A stretch of DNA of 64,000 bases from Brevibacillus dissolubilis (GTDB taxonomy: Bacteria > Bacillota > Bacilli > Brevibacillales > Brevibacillaceae): positions 1 to 64,000 of the forward strand of contig NZ_VCNA01000015.1 in the NCBI RefSeq assembly GCF_006170445.1. Direction: 5' to 3'. Both the position numbers and the translations under genes were made by a program. Numbering within the stretch: position 1 is the stretch's first letter; every line of letters begins with the position of its first letter. Positions 9,013 through 17,491 of this stretch are shown one piece after another. The notes below the pieces were generated by a model. The model was not told the DNA's origin. It saw nothing but the letters and a program-made list of their open reading frames with translations, and did not search any database.

Positions 9013-10167
9013 CTAGTTACTGGCTGAAGAAAGCGCAACCTCATTCATAACTTTATCTATTTTTTGTTTTTCATATATTTCATTTAATAGTTTATAAATC
9101 GATTGACCCAGGATCTTTGCCAACCCTACTGGAACAGCATTACCGACTTGTACATATTGCTTTGATAATGATCCAGCAACTTTATAATCAATTGGAAACT
9201 GTTGTACAGCTAGATATTCTTCGATACTTAATGGTCGATCTTCAAGTGGATGTCCCAAGTTTGTGCTTTTTTGAATAGGTGAAGTAAGCATCGTAGGCGC
9301 AGGCTTATTAAGGTGGATTCTTCTAAAAAAACCAACTTTGCCACCACCAGATTCATACGCTCCCCCCATAGCCTTCTTTACGATATCCTTAGGGAGATCA
9401 CGCCAATTCCCCCCCCCTTTGGGAATCATTTTCATATATTCTAATCTATCAAGTGAGTACTCAACATAATGATGGTTAATTACATCCATATTTTCAAGTA
9501 ATTCACCAAATGTGACCCATCTCTTCTTTCCCTCCATTCCCTTCTCATGATGGGTTTTTGTTGGGAAAATGTACTTGCAATCTAAATCGTTTCTAACACC
9601 AACAAAAAAAACTCTTTCTCTTGTTTGGGGTACACCATAGTCAGCAGAGTTGATTAATTTATATTCTACTTTGTAATCCTTAAACTGATCCAATAAAAAA
9701 GTAAGGGCACTGCCTCTTAACTCGTCAGGTTCTAATGGAGGAGCATCTTTTCCTCGTTGATTTAAAGGTCTGTGCTTGAGAGCAGCAGATAAAAGTCCCT
9801 TTACATTTTCAAGCAGGAACACTTTAGGGCGTACCTCCCTAACCAACTCAGCAAATTTAATCATTGCTTGTCCTCTTGGGTCAGAAAAAGCCTGCCTTTT
9901 TCCTGCTGTGCTAAACGATTGACAAGGACTCCCACCAAAAAGTAGATCGATCTCGTCACTCGATGTTAAATTTGCCTGTTTTAATATCTTACTTTTATCA
10001 TAATCCATGATATCGCCTTTAATAATGTTGGCATTTGGATGATTATTTCGTAGTGTTTCACAATACGTTTCTTCTATTTCTACAGTTAATCTAATGTCAA
10101 ATCCAGCTAACTGAATTCCTGTATCCAGTCCTCCTGCTCCCGCAAAAAAAGATATTGCCGTAGCCAT
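9013..10167 (-). CDS. DNA (cytosine-5) methyltransferase of a type II R-M system
   Basis: 384 aa C5 methylase with ordered motifs: I FFAGAGGLDTG (7-17), IV GGSPCQSFS with catalytic C82, VI ENVKG (120-124), VIII QTRERVFF (181-188), X QVGNAVP (340-346). The target-recognition region between about 200 and 290 contains GGGNWRDLP, seen in methylases of the GGNCC/GGWCC kind. It should methylate the site cut by the adjacent endonuclease and protect the host. Motif order is standard with no permutation or frameshift. It lies upstream of the endonuclease gene, a common order that lets methylation appear first. Confidence 0.93.
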   Translation of the reverse strand: MATAISFFAGAGGLDTGIQLAGFDIRLTVEIEETYCETLRNNHPNANIIKGDIMDYDKSKILKQANLTSSDEIDLLFGGSPCQSFSTAGKRQAFSDPRGQAMIKFAELVREVRPKVFLLENVKGLLSAALKHRPLNQRGKDAPPLEPDELRGSALTFLLDQFKDYKVEYKLINSADYGVPQTRERVFFVGVRNDLDCKYIFPTKTHHEKGMEGKKRWVTFGELLENMDVINHHYVEYSLDRLEYMKMIPKGGGNWRDLPKDIVKKAMGGAYESGGGKVGFFRRIHLNKPAPTMLTSPIQKSTNLGHPLEDRPLSIEEYLAVQQFPIDYKVAGSLSKQYVQVGNAVPVGLAKILGQSIYKLLNEIYEKQKIDKVMNEVALSSASN

Positions 10168-10281
10168 CTAACCACTTCCTTGCTACTTCAGATTATAGAA
10201 CAAGTATACCAAATGTTAATCGCTAGGTTTATAAAATATGTTCTCCTTTTTGTCCCAAATCCACTCATTTTCAACTGAATT

Positions 10282-10304
10282 AAAAAAAGAGGTGTTTTCA
10301 CACC
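10282..10304 (-). terminator. Terminator after DUF6998-like gene
   Basis: On the minus strand GGTGT / ACACC with a 4-nt loop followed by TCTTTTTTT. It lies 37 nt past the stop of the third island gene, so that gene may be a separate transcript from the methylase. Confidence 0.65.
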
Positions 10305-10340
10305 CCCCCTTGGATATTTCTACATAGAATTCTGTTACAC

Positions 10341-10832
10341 TCACTCACTTAAATAGATGGTCTTACTTTCGTTTAACATTTTATTATTAATTGATAGATT
10401 CCAAGCTTTCATTGTTTTATGCCATCTTTTGTATTTTAAAAACTGCTCCCAAGTTAATTCATTAATTCTTTTAAGTATTAGATTCTCGTCAAATTGAACC
10501 AGAATTACATACTCAAACCTCTTCTCTTCATCTTCCATGCTATCAGGATCATTTAAACCATAGAATACACTCGTGACCTTCCTCGTTGTCGCATTAATAC
10601 TATATCGATCTCCATTATTGCTAATTGCATCAAAATATTTCGTTGAAGGTGGTGCTTGTATTAAATTCGGTAGTCCCTTTGTTTTACAATAATAGTTAAT
10701 GGCTAAGTACTCCCCTAAATCACCTACTACATTTTTGCTCCGAATGATCCCTCTTTGTTTTAATTCTGCAATTAGCTTCCCGTAACAGGATATTAAATCA
10801 TCGTCTGTTAGGTTTTTTATAAAGTCATCCAC
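10341..10832 (-). CDS. DUF6998-like protein of the R-M island
   Basis: 163 aa. The N-terminal pattern (helix ending LKQRGIIRSKN, then GDLGEYLA, then KYFDAISNNGDRYSINAT, then FEYVILVQFDEN) follows DUF6998 proteins, which are small and often encoded beside restriction or mobile genes. Those proteins normally read GYDA...G.RYQIK, a nuclease-like half motif; here the lysine position is Asn (YSIN). Function is unknown. Its place at the head of the island suggests an accessory or regulatory part, but the terminator downstream argues for independent expression. No controller (HTH) protein is recognisable in the island. Confidence 0.6.
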   Translation of the reverse strand: MDDFIKNLTDDDLISCYGKLIAELKQRGIIRSKNVVGDLGEYLAINYYCKTKGLPNLIQAPPSTKYFDAISNNGDRYSINATTRKVTSVFYGLNDPDSMEDEEKRFEYVILVQFDENLILKRINELTWEQFLKYKRWHKTMKAWNLSINNKMLNESKTIYLSE

Positions 10833-10931
10833 AAAATATAACCTCCAGCCAGAATTGTCAAAATGATTAGTTATATACGTATAGTATATTGTTTTTGATC
10901 ATTCTAGCTATTAAAACATAAAACAAATTAA

Positions 10932-10974
10932 AAAAAGAGAATCCGTTTTAGATTCCCTCTTTTTCGCATGGCTA
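10932..10974. terminator. Terminator between SDR gene and R-M island
   Basis: Hairpin near 10938-10968 (AGAGAATC and GATTCCCTCT arms, one bulge) flanked by A-run and T-run. Its main use is for the leftward SDR gene; it also marks the right edge of the AT-rich island. Confidence 0.6.
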
Positions 10975-10984
10975 TCAGTAACTT

Positions 10985-11761
10985 TTACCCCTTCTCCTGC
11001 ACCTTCCTCACAATCCCCGGCACCCACTTCCTCGGCACCAGCCTCACCGACCATGCCATCAGCTTATTCTTCAACCCCGGAATCACGATCGTCTGCCCTG
11101 CCATCAGCCCGTCATACCCCATCTCGGCAACGGCCTTGGCACTCATCACATCCCCTTTGAACAGCTTCGACCCTTCCATATGCGCTTCTTTGACAAAATC
11201 AGTCTCGGTCGGACCTGGGCAGAGAGCGGAAATAGTAACCCCCGTACCTTTCAGTTCGTTAGCTAGGGCTTCCGTCAGCGAAAGCACGTACGACTTGGAA
11301 GCATAGTAATTAGCCATGAGCGGACCCGGCTGGAAGGCGGCGGTGGATGCGACGTTGAGGATGCCGCCATGCCGACGCTTGACCATATCAGGGAGGAACA
11401 GTCGGCTCATGTAAGCCAAGGCTCGTACGTTCAGGTCGATCAGCTGCATCTCTTGATCGATGTCATTGGTCACGAAGTCACCGAAGCAGCCGATCCCTGC
11501 GTTGTTGGCGAGGTAATCGACTTGGATACCTGCTTGCTGAAGCTGGTCGTAGATTTCCTTCGGGGCGTGGATATCTGCCAAGTCCTTGGCGATGATCGTC
11601 ACTGTGACGCCGTATTGCGTGCGTATCTGATCGGCCAGTTCTTTGAGCTTGCCTTCGCTTCTCGCGACAAGGATAACATTGTGGCGGTCTTGGGCAAAAC
11701 GGATAGCCAGCTCACGTCCGATCCCGCTGGATGCTCCTGTGATGAGGGCTGTTTTTGACAT
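10985..11761 (-). CDS. Short-chain dehydrogenase/reductase
   Basis: 258 aa classical SDR. It has the cofactor loop TGASSGIG (residues 8-15), NNAG (about 88-91), catalytic Ser in NVASTAA and YxxxK (YYASKSY), followed by PGPTETDF. A basic residue in VARSEGKL after beta-2 suggests NADP(H) preference. Substrate is not predictable; similar proteins are annotated as DltE/YqjQ-like oxidoreductases. Single gene with its own terminator. Confidence 0.88.
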   Translation of the reverse strand: MSKTALITGASSGIGRELAIRFAQDRHNVILVARSEGKLKELADQIRTQYGVTVTIIAKDLADIHAPKEIYDQLQQAGIQVDYLANNAGIGCFGDFVTNDIDQEMQLIDLNVRALAYMSRLFLPDMVKRRHGGILNVASTAAFQPGPLMANYYASKSYVLSLTEALANELKGTGVTISALCPGPTETDFVKEAHMEGSKLFKGDVMSAKAVAEMGYDGLMAGQTIVIPGLKNKLMAWSVRLVPRKWVPGIVRKVQEKG

Positions 11762-11872
11762 GGCGATACCTCCCCTATTTTCATATTCTAGTCGTTATTA
11801 TTTTGAGAGAATTAATTATTTTAACATAATCATATCTGGTTAGGAATTAATTGTAAATTACCTTTTCCAGAC

Positions 11873-11918
11873 AGAAAAAAAGAGCAAAGCTTGCCGAATC
11901 CGACAGTGCTTTGCTCTT
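11873..11918 (-). terminator. Terminator after PuuP-like permease gene
   Basis: Perfect 11-bp arms AAGAGCAAAGC / GCTTTGCTCTT around a 17-nt loop, with a T-run on the minus strand. It lies 34 nt past the permease stop. Confidence 0.85.
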
Positions 11919-11951
11919 GTCTTGCCTTTGTTATGCCAGTAGCCTTCTTTT

Positions 11952-13298
11952 CTATTCTTCGAACGAAAATTCATAGACCTGCTGCTTCGACCATTTGAGC
12001 CGGTACCAGAGATACAGCAGGCCGACTGTTGCCCAGCTGAGTCCGAGCATGAGCGAATGCGGTTCGAGGTTGAGCCAGAGGAATGCGATGAAGCTGGTCC
12101 CGACCAGTGGGATGATGAGGTAGCGGAACAGGTCTTTTGGGGTGCGGGCTTTGCCTTTGATGATGAAATGAACGATGACGGAGAGATTAACGAAGGTGAA
12201 GGCGGTCAATGCCCCGAAGTTGATGAAAGAAGTAGCGGTTAAGAGATCGAGGAACAGGGCCATCAGGGAGAGGATTCCGATCAGCCAGACGTTGAACAGC
12301 GGCGTACCCAAGCCTTGGTGGACGTAGCCGAACCATTTTTGCGGCAGAAAGTTGTCCCGCCCCATCGCATACAGGAGCCGCGATGCACTCACATGGGAAG
12401 CGATGCCTGATGCGAGTGTGGATGTCAGGGCCGCGGCGAGGAAGACAGCTTGGAACACGGTTCCCCCGATGAACAGCGCGATCTCAGGTGAAGCGGCTTC
12501 CGGGTCTTGGAACGTCGAGACGTCGGGGAACAGCACTTGTGCGAAGTAAGAGGCGGTGGTGAAAAGGGTACCGCCGATCAGGGCGATCAGGAGGATGCCG
12601 CGCGGGATGGTTTTCTTCGGGTTTTTGGTCTCTTCGCTCAAGGTCGAGACAGCATCGAAGCCGAGGAACGAGAAGCAGAGAATCGACGCACCGGTGAGGA
12701 CGCTTGAGAGGGACATATCATCTGCAAAAAACGGCTGCAGGATGAAGACATCTCCCCCGCCTGCCCCGCTCTGAATCACTTGGATGGCGAGTGCGGCAAA
12801 AATCAGTACGGTAGCGATCTGGAAACAGACCAGAAGCGTATTAACCGATGCGCTGACATTGACACGGAAAATATTGAGGAACGTAATGAGCAGCACGAAA
12901 CCAACGATCCACGCCCACTCGGGTACATTGGGAAAAGCAGCGGACAGATAGATGGCGGTCAGGAGCGCATTGATCATCGGGAGGAACAGATAATCGAGCA
13001 GGGAAATCCAGCCGACGAGGAAGCCGATGTACGGATGAAAGGTTTTTTGTGCATAAGTATAAGCAGAGCCCGCCCCCGGATAGATCCGGACCATATGCCC
13101 ATAGCTCAACGCGGTGCATAGGATAGCGATGAGCGTAACGATGTAAGCGGCTGGTACGTGGCCGTCAGTCTCCCCGGAGACGATGCCGAATGTGTCGAAT
13201 ACAGCCATTGGTGCCATGTAACCCAGACCTATGACGATGATGTGCACAAGTCCGAGTGAGCGTGATAAAGTAGGTTGAGTAGAAGATGATGATTGCAA
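11952..13298 (-). CDS. puuP: APC-family permease, putrescine importer PuuP-like
   Basis: 448 aa, about 12 membrane helices. The pattern is very close to Escherichia coli PuuP across its length (TPMTVFDTFGIVSG-type N-terminus here APMAVFDTFGIVSGETDGHV, GSAYTYAQK, GWISLLDYLFLPMIN, CFSFLGFDAVSTLSEET, TATSFINFGALTAFTFVNL). It should import putrescine or a related amine by proton symport. The start is TTG at 13298 with GGGGG 10 nt upstream. No puu catabolic genes are nearby; the divergent neighbour is a peptidase. Substrate is inferred from similarity alone. Confidence 0.85.
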   Translation of the reverse strand: MQSSSSTQPTLSRSLGLVHIIVIGLGYMAPMAVFDTFGIVSGETDGHVPAAYIVTLIAILCTALSYGHMVRIYPGAGSAYTYAQKTFHPYIGFLVGWISLLDYLFLPMINALLTAIYLSAAFPNVPEWAWIVGFVLLITFLNIFRVNVSASVNTLLVCFQIATVLIFAALAIQVIQSGAGGGDVFILQPFFADDMSLSSVLTGASILCFSFLGFDAVSTLSEETKNPKKTIPRGILLIALIGGTLFTTASYFAQVLFPDVSTFQDPEAASPEIALFIGGTVFQAVFLAAALTSTLASGIASHVSASRLLYAMGRDNFLPQKWFGYVHQGLGTPLFNVWLIGILSLMALFLDLLTATSFINFGALTAFTFVNLSVIVHFIIKGKARTPKDLFRYLIIPLVGTSFIAFLWLNLEPHSLMLGLSWATVGLLYLWYRLKWSKQQVYEFSFEE

Positions 13299-13371
13299 AA
13301 TGCAGTTGCCCCCTTTTTATGAATTTTTATTAATAGTATTGCATAACTAGGGGAATAAGGGAGGATTTTTT

Positions 13372-14625
13372 TTGAAACGTTGGTTGTATATCTTATGCGC
13401 GGCCATTCTGGTATGGTCTACGGTCGAATATATCGTCCCGTCTGCCCTGCTTACGCTGTCTGCCCCAGTGGATTTGAGTGGAGAGGCGGATCAGGAAATG
13501 AGCTATTTCCCCAATCAGTATGAACCGTCACGGGCACGGTTTCTCGGGTATCGGCAAAAGCTGATCAATGCTGGATATCAGGCCGAGGTCTTTTCCTACC
13601 CGATCGATGAGAAAGCAAGTCTCTACATCGATGTGCTTCAGATCAATCCTGCTAAACAAAAAGAGAATCTGCTGGTCTTCACGTCAGGTGTCCACGGGGT
13701 CGAGGGATTTGTCGGCTCTGCGATGATGGAAGCCTTCGTACAGGAGCAGCTGGGGAGCCTGAATCGGGACAACACCGGGGTGATGCTGGTTCACGCGGTC
13801 AATCCGTGGGGGATGAAAAACAAGCGCCGCTACAATGAAAACAATGTGGATCTGAACCGTAACTTCGTGATGGACTGGAAGGCACTGAACCATCTGCAGA
13901 ATCAAGAGTATCTGGTATGGGATCATTTCCTGCAACCACAACGGCAACTGGGCAATAGTACGCTACACGAGCTTGGCTTCCACGTCGGTCTCGCCTACAA
14001 TCTGCTGGATGCAGGCAGTGAGTCGCTCCGTAAGGCATTGCTCAGCGGGCAGTACTCAAATCCCCAGGGGGTCTATTTCGGTGGGGATGGCGATGAGCTT
14101 TCGACGAAGTATATGAAGAACATTTTGCTCAGCATGCTCAATGACACGTACCAAAATATCGTACACATCGATTTGCACACTGGGTACGGGCCTAGGTACC
14201 AGATGAGTATTTTCAGCTCGGGTTCCGAGACGTTAAAAGAGGATGAAGCCATCAAGGCGTTCGGCTATCCGTTGGTGTATACGCCTGATTCGGAGGAGTA
14301 CTATACGACGAGCGGTGATATGACAGAGTATCTGTATCAGCTGCAGACGAAGAGATTTCCGCAGAAAAAGTTGTACTCAACCACATTTGAATTCGGGACA
14401 CTGGGGGATGGTACGGTTGCGTCTGTTGATTCGGTGAAATATACGGTGGATGAGAACCGTCTGTATTGGCACGGAACCAGCGACAAGCGGACGGAGCAGA
14501 TCGTGAAGAACCGTTATCTGGAGATGTTTGATCCGGCAGAGCGTGAGTGGCGTGTGAAGGCGTTGGAGGATTTCCGTCTGGCACTGAAGGGTGTGCTGAC
14601 GTATCGAGGGGTTGTTGGAAAATAG
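13372..14625 (+). CDS. DUF2817 / M14-like zinc carboxypeptidase, membrane-anchored or secreted
   Basis: 417 aa. One N-terminal hydrophobic segment (residues 3-22) precedes a domain with M14-like features: HGVE (H108, E111), NVDLNRNF (158-165), DLHTGYG (H269) and a late Glu in TFEFGT (about 341). These fit the zinc ligands and catalytic Glu of the DUF2817 branch of carboxypeptidases, expected outside the membrane. Starts at TTG with GGGAGG 9 nt upstream. Divergent from the permease gene across 73 bp. Natural substrate unknown. Confidence 0.82.
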   Translation: MKRWLYILCAAILVWSTVEYIVPSALLTLSAPVDLSGEADQEMSYFPNQYEPSRARFLGYRQKLINAGYQAEVFSYPIDEKASLYIDVLQINPAKQKENLLVFTSGVHGVEGFVGSAMMEAFVQEQLGSLNRDNTGVMLVHAVNPWGMKNKRRYNENNVDLNRNFVMDWKALNHLQNQEYLVWDHFLQPQRQLGNSTLHELGFHVGLAYNLLDAGSESLRKALLSGQYSNPQGVYFGGDGDELSTKYMKNILLSMLNDTYQNIVHIDLHTGYGPRYQMSIFSSGSETLKEDEAIKAFGYPLVYTPDSEEYYTTSGDMTEYLYQLQTKRFPQKKLYSTTFEFGTLGDGTVASVDSVKYTVDENRLYWHGTSDKRTEQIVKNRYLEMFDPAEREWRVKALEDFRLALKGVLTYRGVVGK

Positions 14626-14626
14626 G

Positions 14627-14670
14627 AAAAAGGCTGTTGCTCCCTGTTGAGTCGGGGGCGACAGCCTTTT
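14627..14670 (+). terminator. Terminator after M14-like peptidase gene
   Basis: AAAAGGCTGT / ACAGCCTTTT arms (14628-14637, 14661-14670), starting right after the stop codon. It may also serve the converging glnS gene. Confidence 0.8.
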
Positions 14671-14747
14671 CGTTTGTAGCATATTTCATAGGATCACTGA
14701 GGTTCGATCGTTTCCGTGATCCCTAGGTTATCTGTTCCTTAGCGAAT

Positions 14748-16424
14748 CTACTTTTTCTTCGGATCAAACGAGCTCTTCAGCGACGCGATCAGGTTGAATA
14801 CGAGGTGATCCTTGGTCGTGTGCTTCGGATCTACGTTGAAGTAGCCGTGACGGAAGAATTGGAACTTGTCGTGTGCTTTGGCCTCGGACATGTTCGGTTC
14901 TACGAAACCATGCAGGATCTCAAGCGAGTTCGGGTTGATGAGATCGAGGAAGGTTTTCTCCTCGTCTTTGTCTTCTTGGTCGTCGAGGATGAGTGGTTCA
15001 TAGAGACGGAATTCAGCCGGTACCGCGTGGGTGGCATCTACCCAGTGGATCGTGCCTTTTACTTTGCGACCGGTGAAGCCGGAGCCGGATTTGGTCTCTG
15101 GGTCGTAGGTACAGTGAATCTCGGTGACATTGCCGTTCTCGTCTTTAATCACATCGGTGCATTTGACGAAATAAGCGTGCTTGAGGCGTACTTCGTTGCC
15201 TGGGAAGAGGCGGAAGTATTTTGCCGGTGGGTTTTCCATGAAGTCGTCTTGCTCGATGTAAATCTCACGGGAGAATGGGATTTGGCGCATGCCCATCTCT
15301 TCGTTTTCCGGGTTGATCTCAGCGTCGAGCCATTCGACTTGGCCTTCTGGATAGTTGGTGATGACCAGCTTGAGCGGACGGACGACACCCATGGTACGAG
15401 GTGCCTTGAGCTTGAGGTCTTCGCGGATGAAGTGCTCCAGATAGGAGGATTCGACGGTGCTGTTGGCGCGTGCTACACCAATCTCACGGCAGAAGGTGCG
15501 GATCGCTTCCGGTGTGTAACCGCGGCGGCGCAGACCAGATACGGTCGGCATGCGTGGGTCGTCCCAGCCGTCGACATGGCCTTCCTCTACGAGCTGCTTG
15601 AGCTTGCGCTTACTCATGACGGTGTTGGTCAGGTTGAGGCGGGCAAACTCGTATTGGCGAGGGACACTCTCCATCTCGCACTCTGCAATCACCCAGTCAT
15701 ACAGTGGACGGTGGTCTTCGAACTCCAGAGTACAGATGGAGTGCGTGATGCCTTCGATCGCGTCTTCGAGTGGATGCGCGAAGTCATACATCGGGTAGAT
15801 GCACCATTGGTCACCGGTGTTGTGGTGATGGGCATGAGCGATGCGGTAAATAACTGGGTCACGCATGGTGATGTTCGGGGAAGACATGTCGATTTTGGCG
15901 CGGAGTACTTTTTCTCCGTCCCGGAACTCGCCTTTGCGCATACGCTCGAACAGGTCGAGGTTCTCTTCGACAGAACGGCTGCGGTATGGGCTTTCTTTAC
16001 CCGGTTCGGTCAGTGTGCCGCGGATTTGACGGAATTCTTCTGCGGTCAGGTCGTCGACGTACGCTTTGCCTTTTTTGATGAGCAGCACAGCGCGGTTGTA
16101 CATTTCCTCGAAATAGTCGGATGCGAAGAATAAGCCGTCCCATTCGAATCCGAGCCATTTCACGTCTTCTTTGATCGATTCTACGAACTCGATGTCTTCC
16201 TTGACCGGGTTGGTGTCGTCAAAACGCAGGTTGGTTTTGCCGTTGAATTCTTTCGCCAACTCGAAGTTGAGCACGATGGACTTGGCATGTCCGATATGTA
16301 AGTAGCCGTTAGGTTCTGGCGGGAAACGAGTGATGATCGTGTCCACTTTACCGTTTTTGAGGTCCTCCACGATGATGTTCTTGATAAAGTTCGAGGAGGT
16401 GGCGGGTTTGTTTTCATTTTCCAT
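14748..16424 (-). CDS. glnS: Glutaminyl-tRNA synthetase
   Basis: 558 aa class I synthetase charging tRNA-Gln with glutamine. HIGH is at 43-46 and MSKRK at 270-274. [35 protein letters not shown] and the C-terminal beta-barrel anticodon domain match GlnRS rather than GltX. AAAGGTTG precedes the ATG. The short upstream region holds no T-box. Most Bacillota make Gln-tRNA through GatCAB, so a GlnRS here is uncommon and probably of transferred origin in the lineage. Single gene. Confidence 0.95.
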   Translation of the reverse strand: MENENKPATSSNFIKNIIVEDLKNGKVDTIITRFPPEPNGYLHIGHAKSIVLNFELAKEFNGKTNLRFDDTNPVKEDIEFVESIKEDVKWLGFEWDGLFFASDYFEEMYNRAVLLIKKGKAYVDDLTAEEFRQIRGTLTEPGKESPYRSRSVEENLDLFERMRKGEFRDGEKVLRAKIDMSSPNITMRDPVIYRIAHAHHHNTGDQWCIYPMYDFAHPLEDAIEGITHSICTLEFEDHRPLYDWVIAECEMESVPRQYEFARLNLTNTVMSKRKLKQLVEEGHVDGWDDPRMPTVSGLRRRGYTPEAIRTFCREIGVARANSTVESSYLEHFIREDLKLKAPRTMGVVRPLKLVITNYPEGQVEWLDAEINPENEEMGMRQIPFSREIYIEQDDFMENPPAKYFRLFPGNEVRLKHAYFVKCTDVIKDENGNVTEIHCTYDPETKSGSGFTGRKVKGTIHWVDATHAVPAEFRLYEPLILDDQEDKDEEKTFLDLINPNSLEILHGFVEPNMSEAKAHDKFQFFRHGYFNVDPKHTTKDHLVFNLIASLKSSFDPKKK

Positions 16425-16532
16425 GGCGAAATCAACCTTTCACACGCATTTTAGCTATTTATTAATAATACCGATTGTGCTGGGAGAGTTCAACATGAAT
16501 GGGCGTGATCTATTGATAGAATAAGGAAATCA

Positions 16533-16925
16533 TTAAACAAGGTTTAATTGCCATGAAACGCCGAAGCGGTCTGTGACCCAACCGTACTTTTTGCTGAATG
16601 GATAGGCGTCTAACGGCATCAATACCGCTCCATCCTGTGATAATTGTTGATAGAGACGATCAAGCTCTTCTTCCGTCTCACAATTTACATACAAGGAAAT
16701 AGACGGCGTAAAAGTGAACGCATGCTTCACAAAGCTGTCGATACACATAAATGGTTGTCCGTTAAGTGTGAAGGTAGCTTGGATTACGCTTCCCTCTGCT
16801 CCCGGCTCGTTGGGACCGTAACGGGCAATACTTACGATTTCGGACTGGTCAAACAACGAGACATAAAAATTCATCGCTTCTTCTGCCTTGCCTTCGAACA
16901 TTAAAAAAGTTGTGATTTTTGACAT
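16533..16925 (-). CDS. VOC-family (PhnB/glyoxalase-like) protein
   Basis: 130 aa from ATG at 16925 (MSKITTFLMF), with GGGAGAG 10 nt upstream; a longer reading frame to 16997 overlaps the preceding terminator and is rejected. The paired beta-alpha-beta-beta-beta folds are suggested by FEGKAEEAMNFYVSLF, NGQPFMCIDS and the closing YGWVTDRFGVSWQLNL, the pattern of PhnB-like 3-demethylubiquinone-9 methyltransferase-type VOC proteins. Substrate unknown. Confidence 0.82.
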   Translation of the reverse strand: MSKITTFLMFEGKAEEAMNFYVSLFDQSEIVSIARYGPNEPGAEGSVIQATFTLNGQPFMCIDSFVKHAFTFTPSISLYVNCETEEELDRLYQQLSQDGAVLMPLDAYPFSKKYGWVTDRFGVSWQLNLV

Positions 16926-16961
16926 AGTAGTCAACTCTCCCTTCGTTTTTAACAGGAATAA

Positions 16962-17000
16962 AGAAAAAAGGCTGCCTGACCTTATCCTAGTCAGCAACCT
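16962..17000 (-). terminator. Terminator of the fixABCX operon
   Basis: On the minus strand GGTTGCTGAC and GTCAGGCAGCC pair with one bulge around a 9-nt loop, followed by TTTTTTC. It comes after the 51-aa gene at the operon end and before the VOC gene. Confidence 0.8.
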
Positions 17001-17026
17001 TGTACCCTAAACGTTCCTATTCCATC

Positions 17027-17182
17027 TTACTCAATCTTCTGTAGCATCTCGACATTCTCCCAGCTCACAAACTGATCCTCCCACACTACCTGGCAGGCCC
17101 CTTCCGTGATCCCCAGTACCGTGCCTCTTACACCATCGCGGATATAGATGACGTGATCGCCGATTTTAAAATAATTATACAT
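17027..17182 (-). CDS. Small 51-aa protein at the end of the fix operon
   Basis: An open frame of 51 codons starts 7 nt after the fixX stop and ends before the operon terminator. It begins MYNYFKIGDHVIYIRDG and continues RGTVLGITEGACQVVWED, then SWENVEMLQKIE. The pattern of short beta strands (GDHVIY, GTVLGI, ACQVVW) suggests a small SH3/KOW-like barrel as in several Firmicute housekeeping microproteins. The ribosome site is weak (TAAGTG), so translational coupling to fixX is likely. Function unknown; it could bind RNA or protein, or be a FixX partner. Seen directly: the frame, spacing and terminator position. Confidence 0.65.
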   Translation of the reverse strand: MYNYFKIGDHVIYIRDGVRGTVLGITEGACQVVWEDQFVSWENVEMLQKIE

Positions 17183-17188
17183 AGGCAC

Positions 17189-17491
17189 TTACCCGAGTCG
17201 GAAGATGATGCCATGACCGCCTTTTGGATACTCCCACTTGATATTCTCATAGGGGCAACCGATACGGCAGCTTCCACACTCGTGGCAACCTTCGTAGCCT
17301 ACGTGCATGCGGACCTCTTCCCATTTATAGACTTCAGCCGGACAAAAGATGGTGCAGAGCTTATCCGGGCATTGGGTGGCACAGACATCTGAGCTTAGGA
17401 CGTGCAGATGGGACTGGGTGTCAGCCTTGAAGCGGACGAGGTACTGCTTTTCCTCAATGGATTGGCCTTTCGGCAGTTGTGGCTGTGTCAC
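17189..17491 (-). CDS. fixX: FixX-like ferredoxin
   Basis: 100 aa 4Fe-4S ferredoxin-like protein. Cysteine groups are CATQCPDKLCTIFCP and CHECGSCRIGCP, as in FixX/YdiT proteins that pair with FixC. The start is placed at GTG 17491, which overlaps the fixC TAG stop and has GGAGGG 10 nt upstream; an ATG 18 nt earlier has no ribosome site. It should carry electrons from FixABC to a low-potential acceptor or quinone path. Confidence 0.88.
   Translation of the reverse strand: MTQPQLPKGQSIEEKQYLVRFKADTQSHLHVLSSDVCATQCPDKLCTIFCPAEVYKWEEVRMHVGYEGCHECGSCRIGCPYENIKWEYPKGGHGIIFRLG

Noticed and set aside
14805-16133. 442-codon plus-strand frame opposite glnS
   Set aside because: Fully antisense to an unambiguous GlnRS; a mirror of its codon bias with no recognisable domain.
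16425-16532. T-box before glnS
   Set aside because: No T-box motif or antiterminator arms in the 100 bp upstream.
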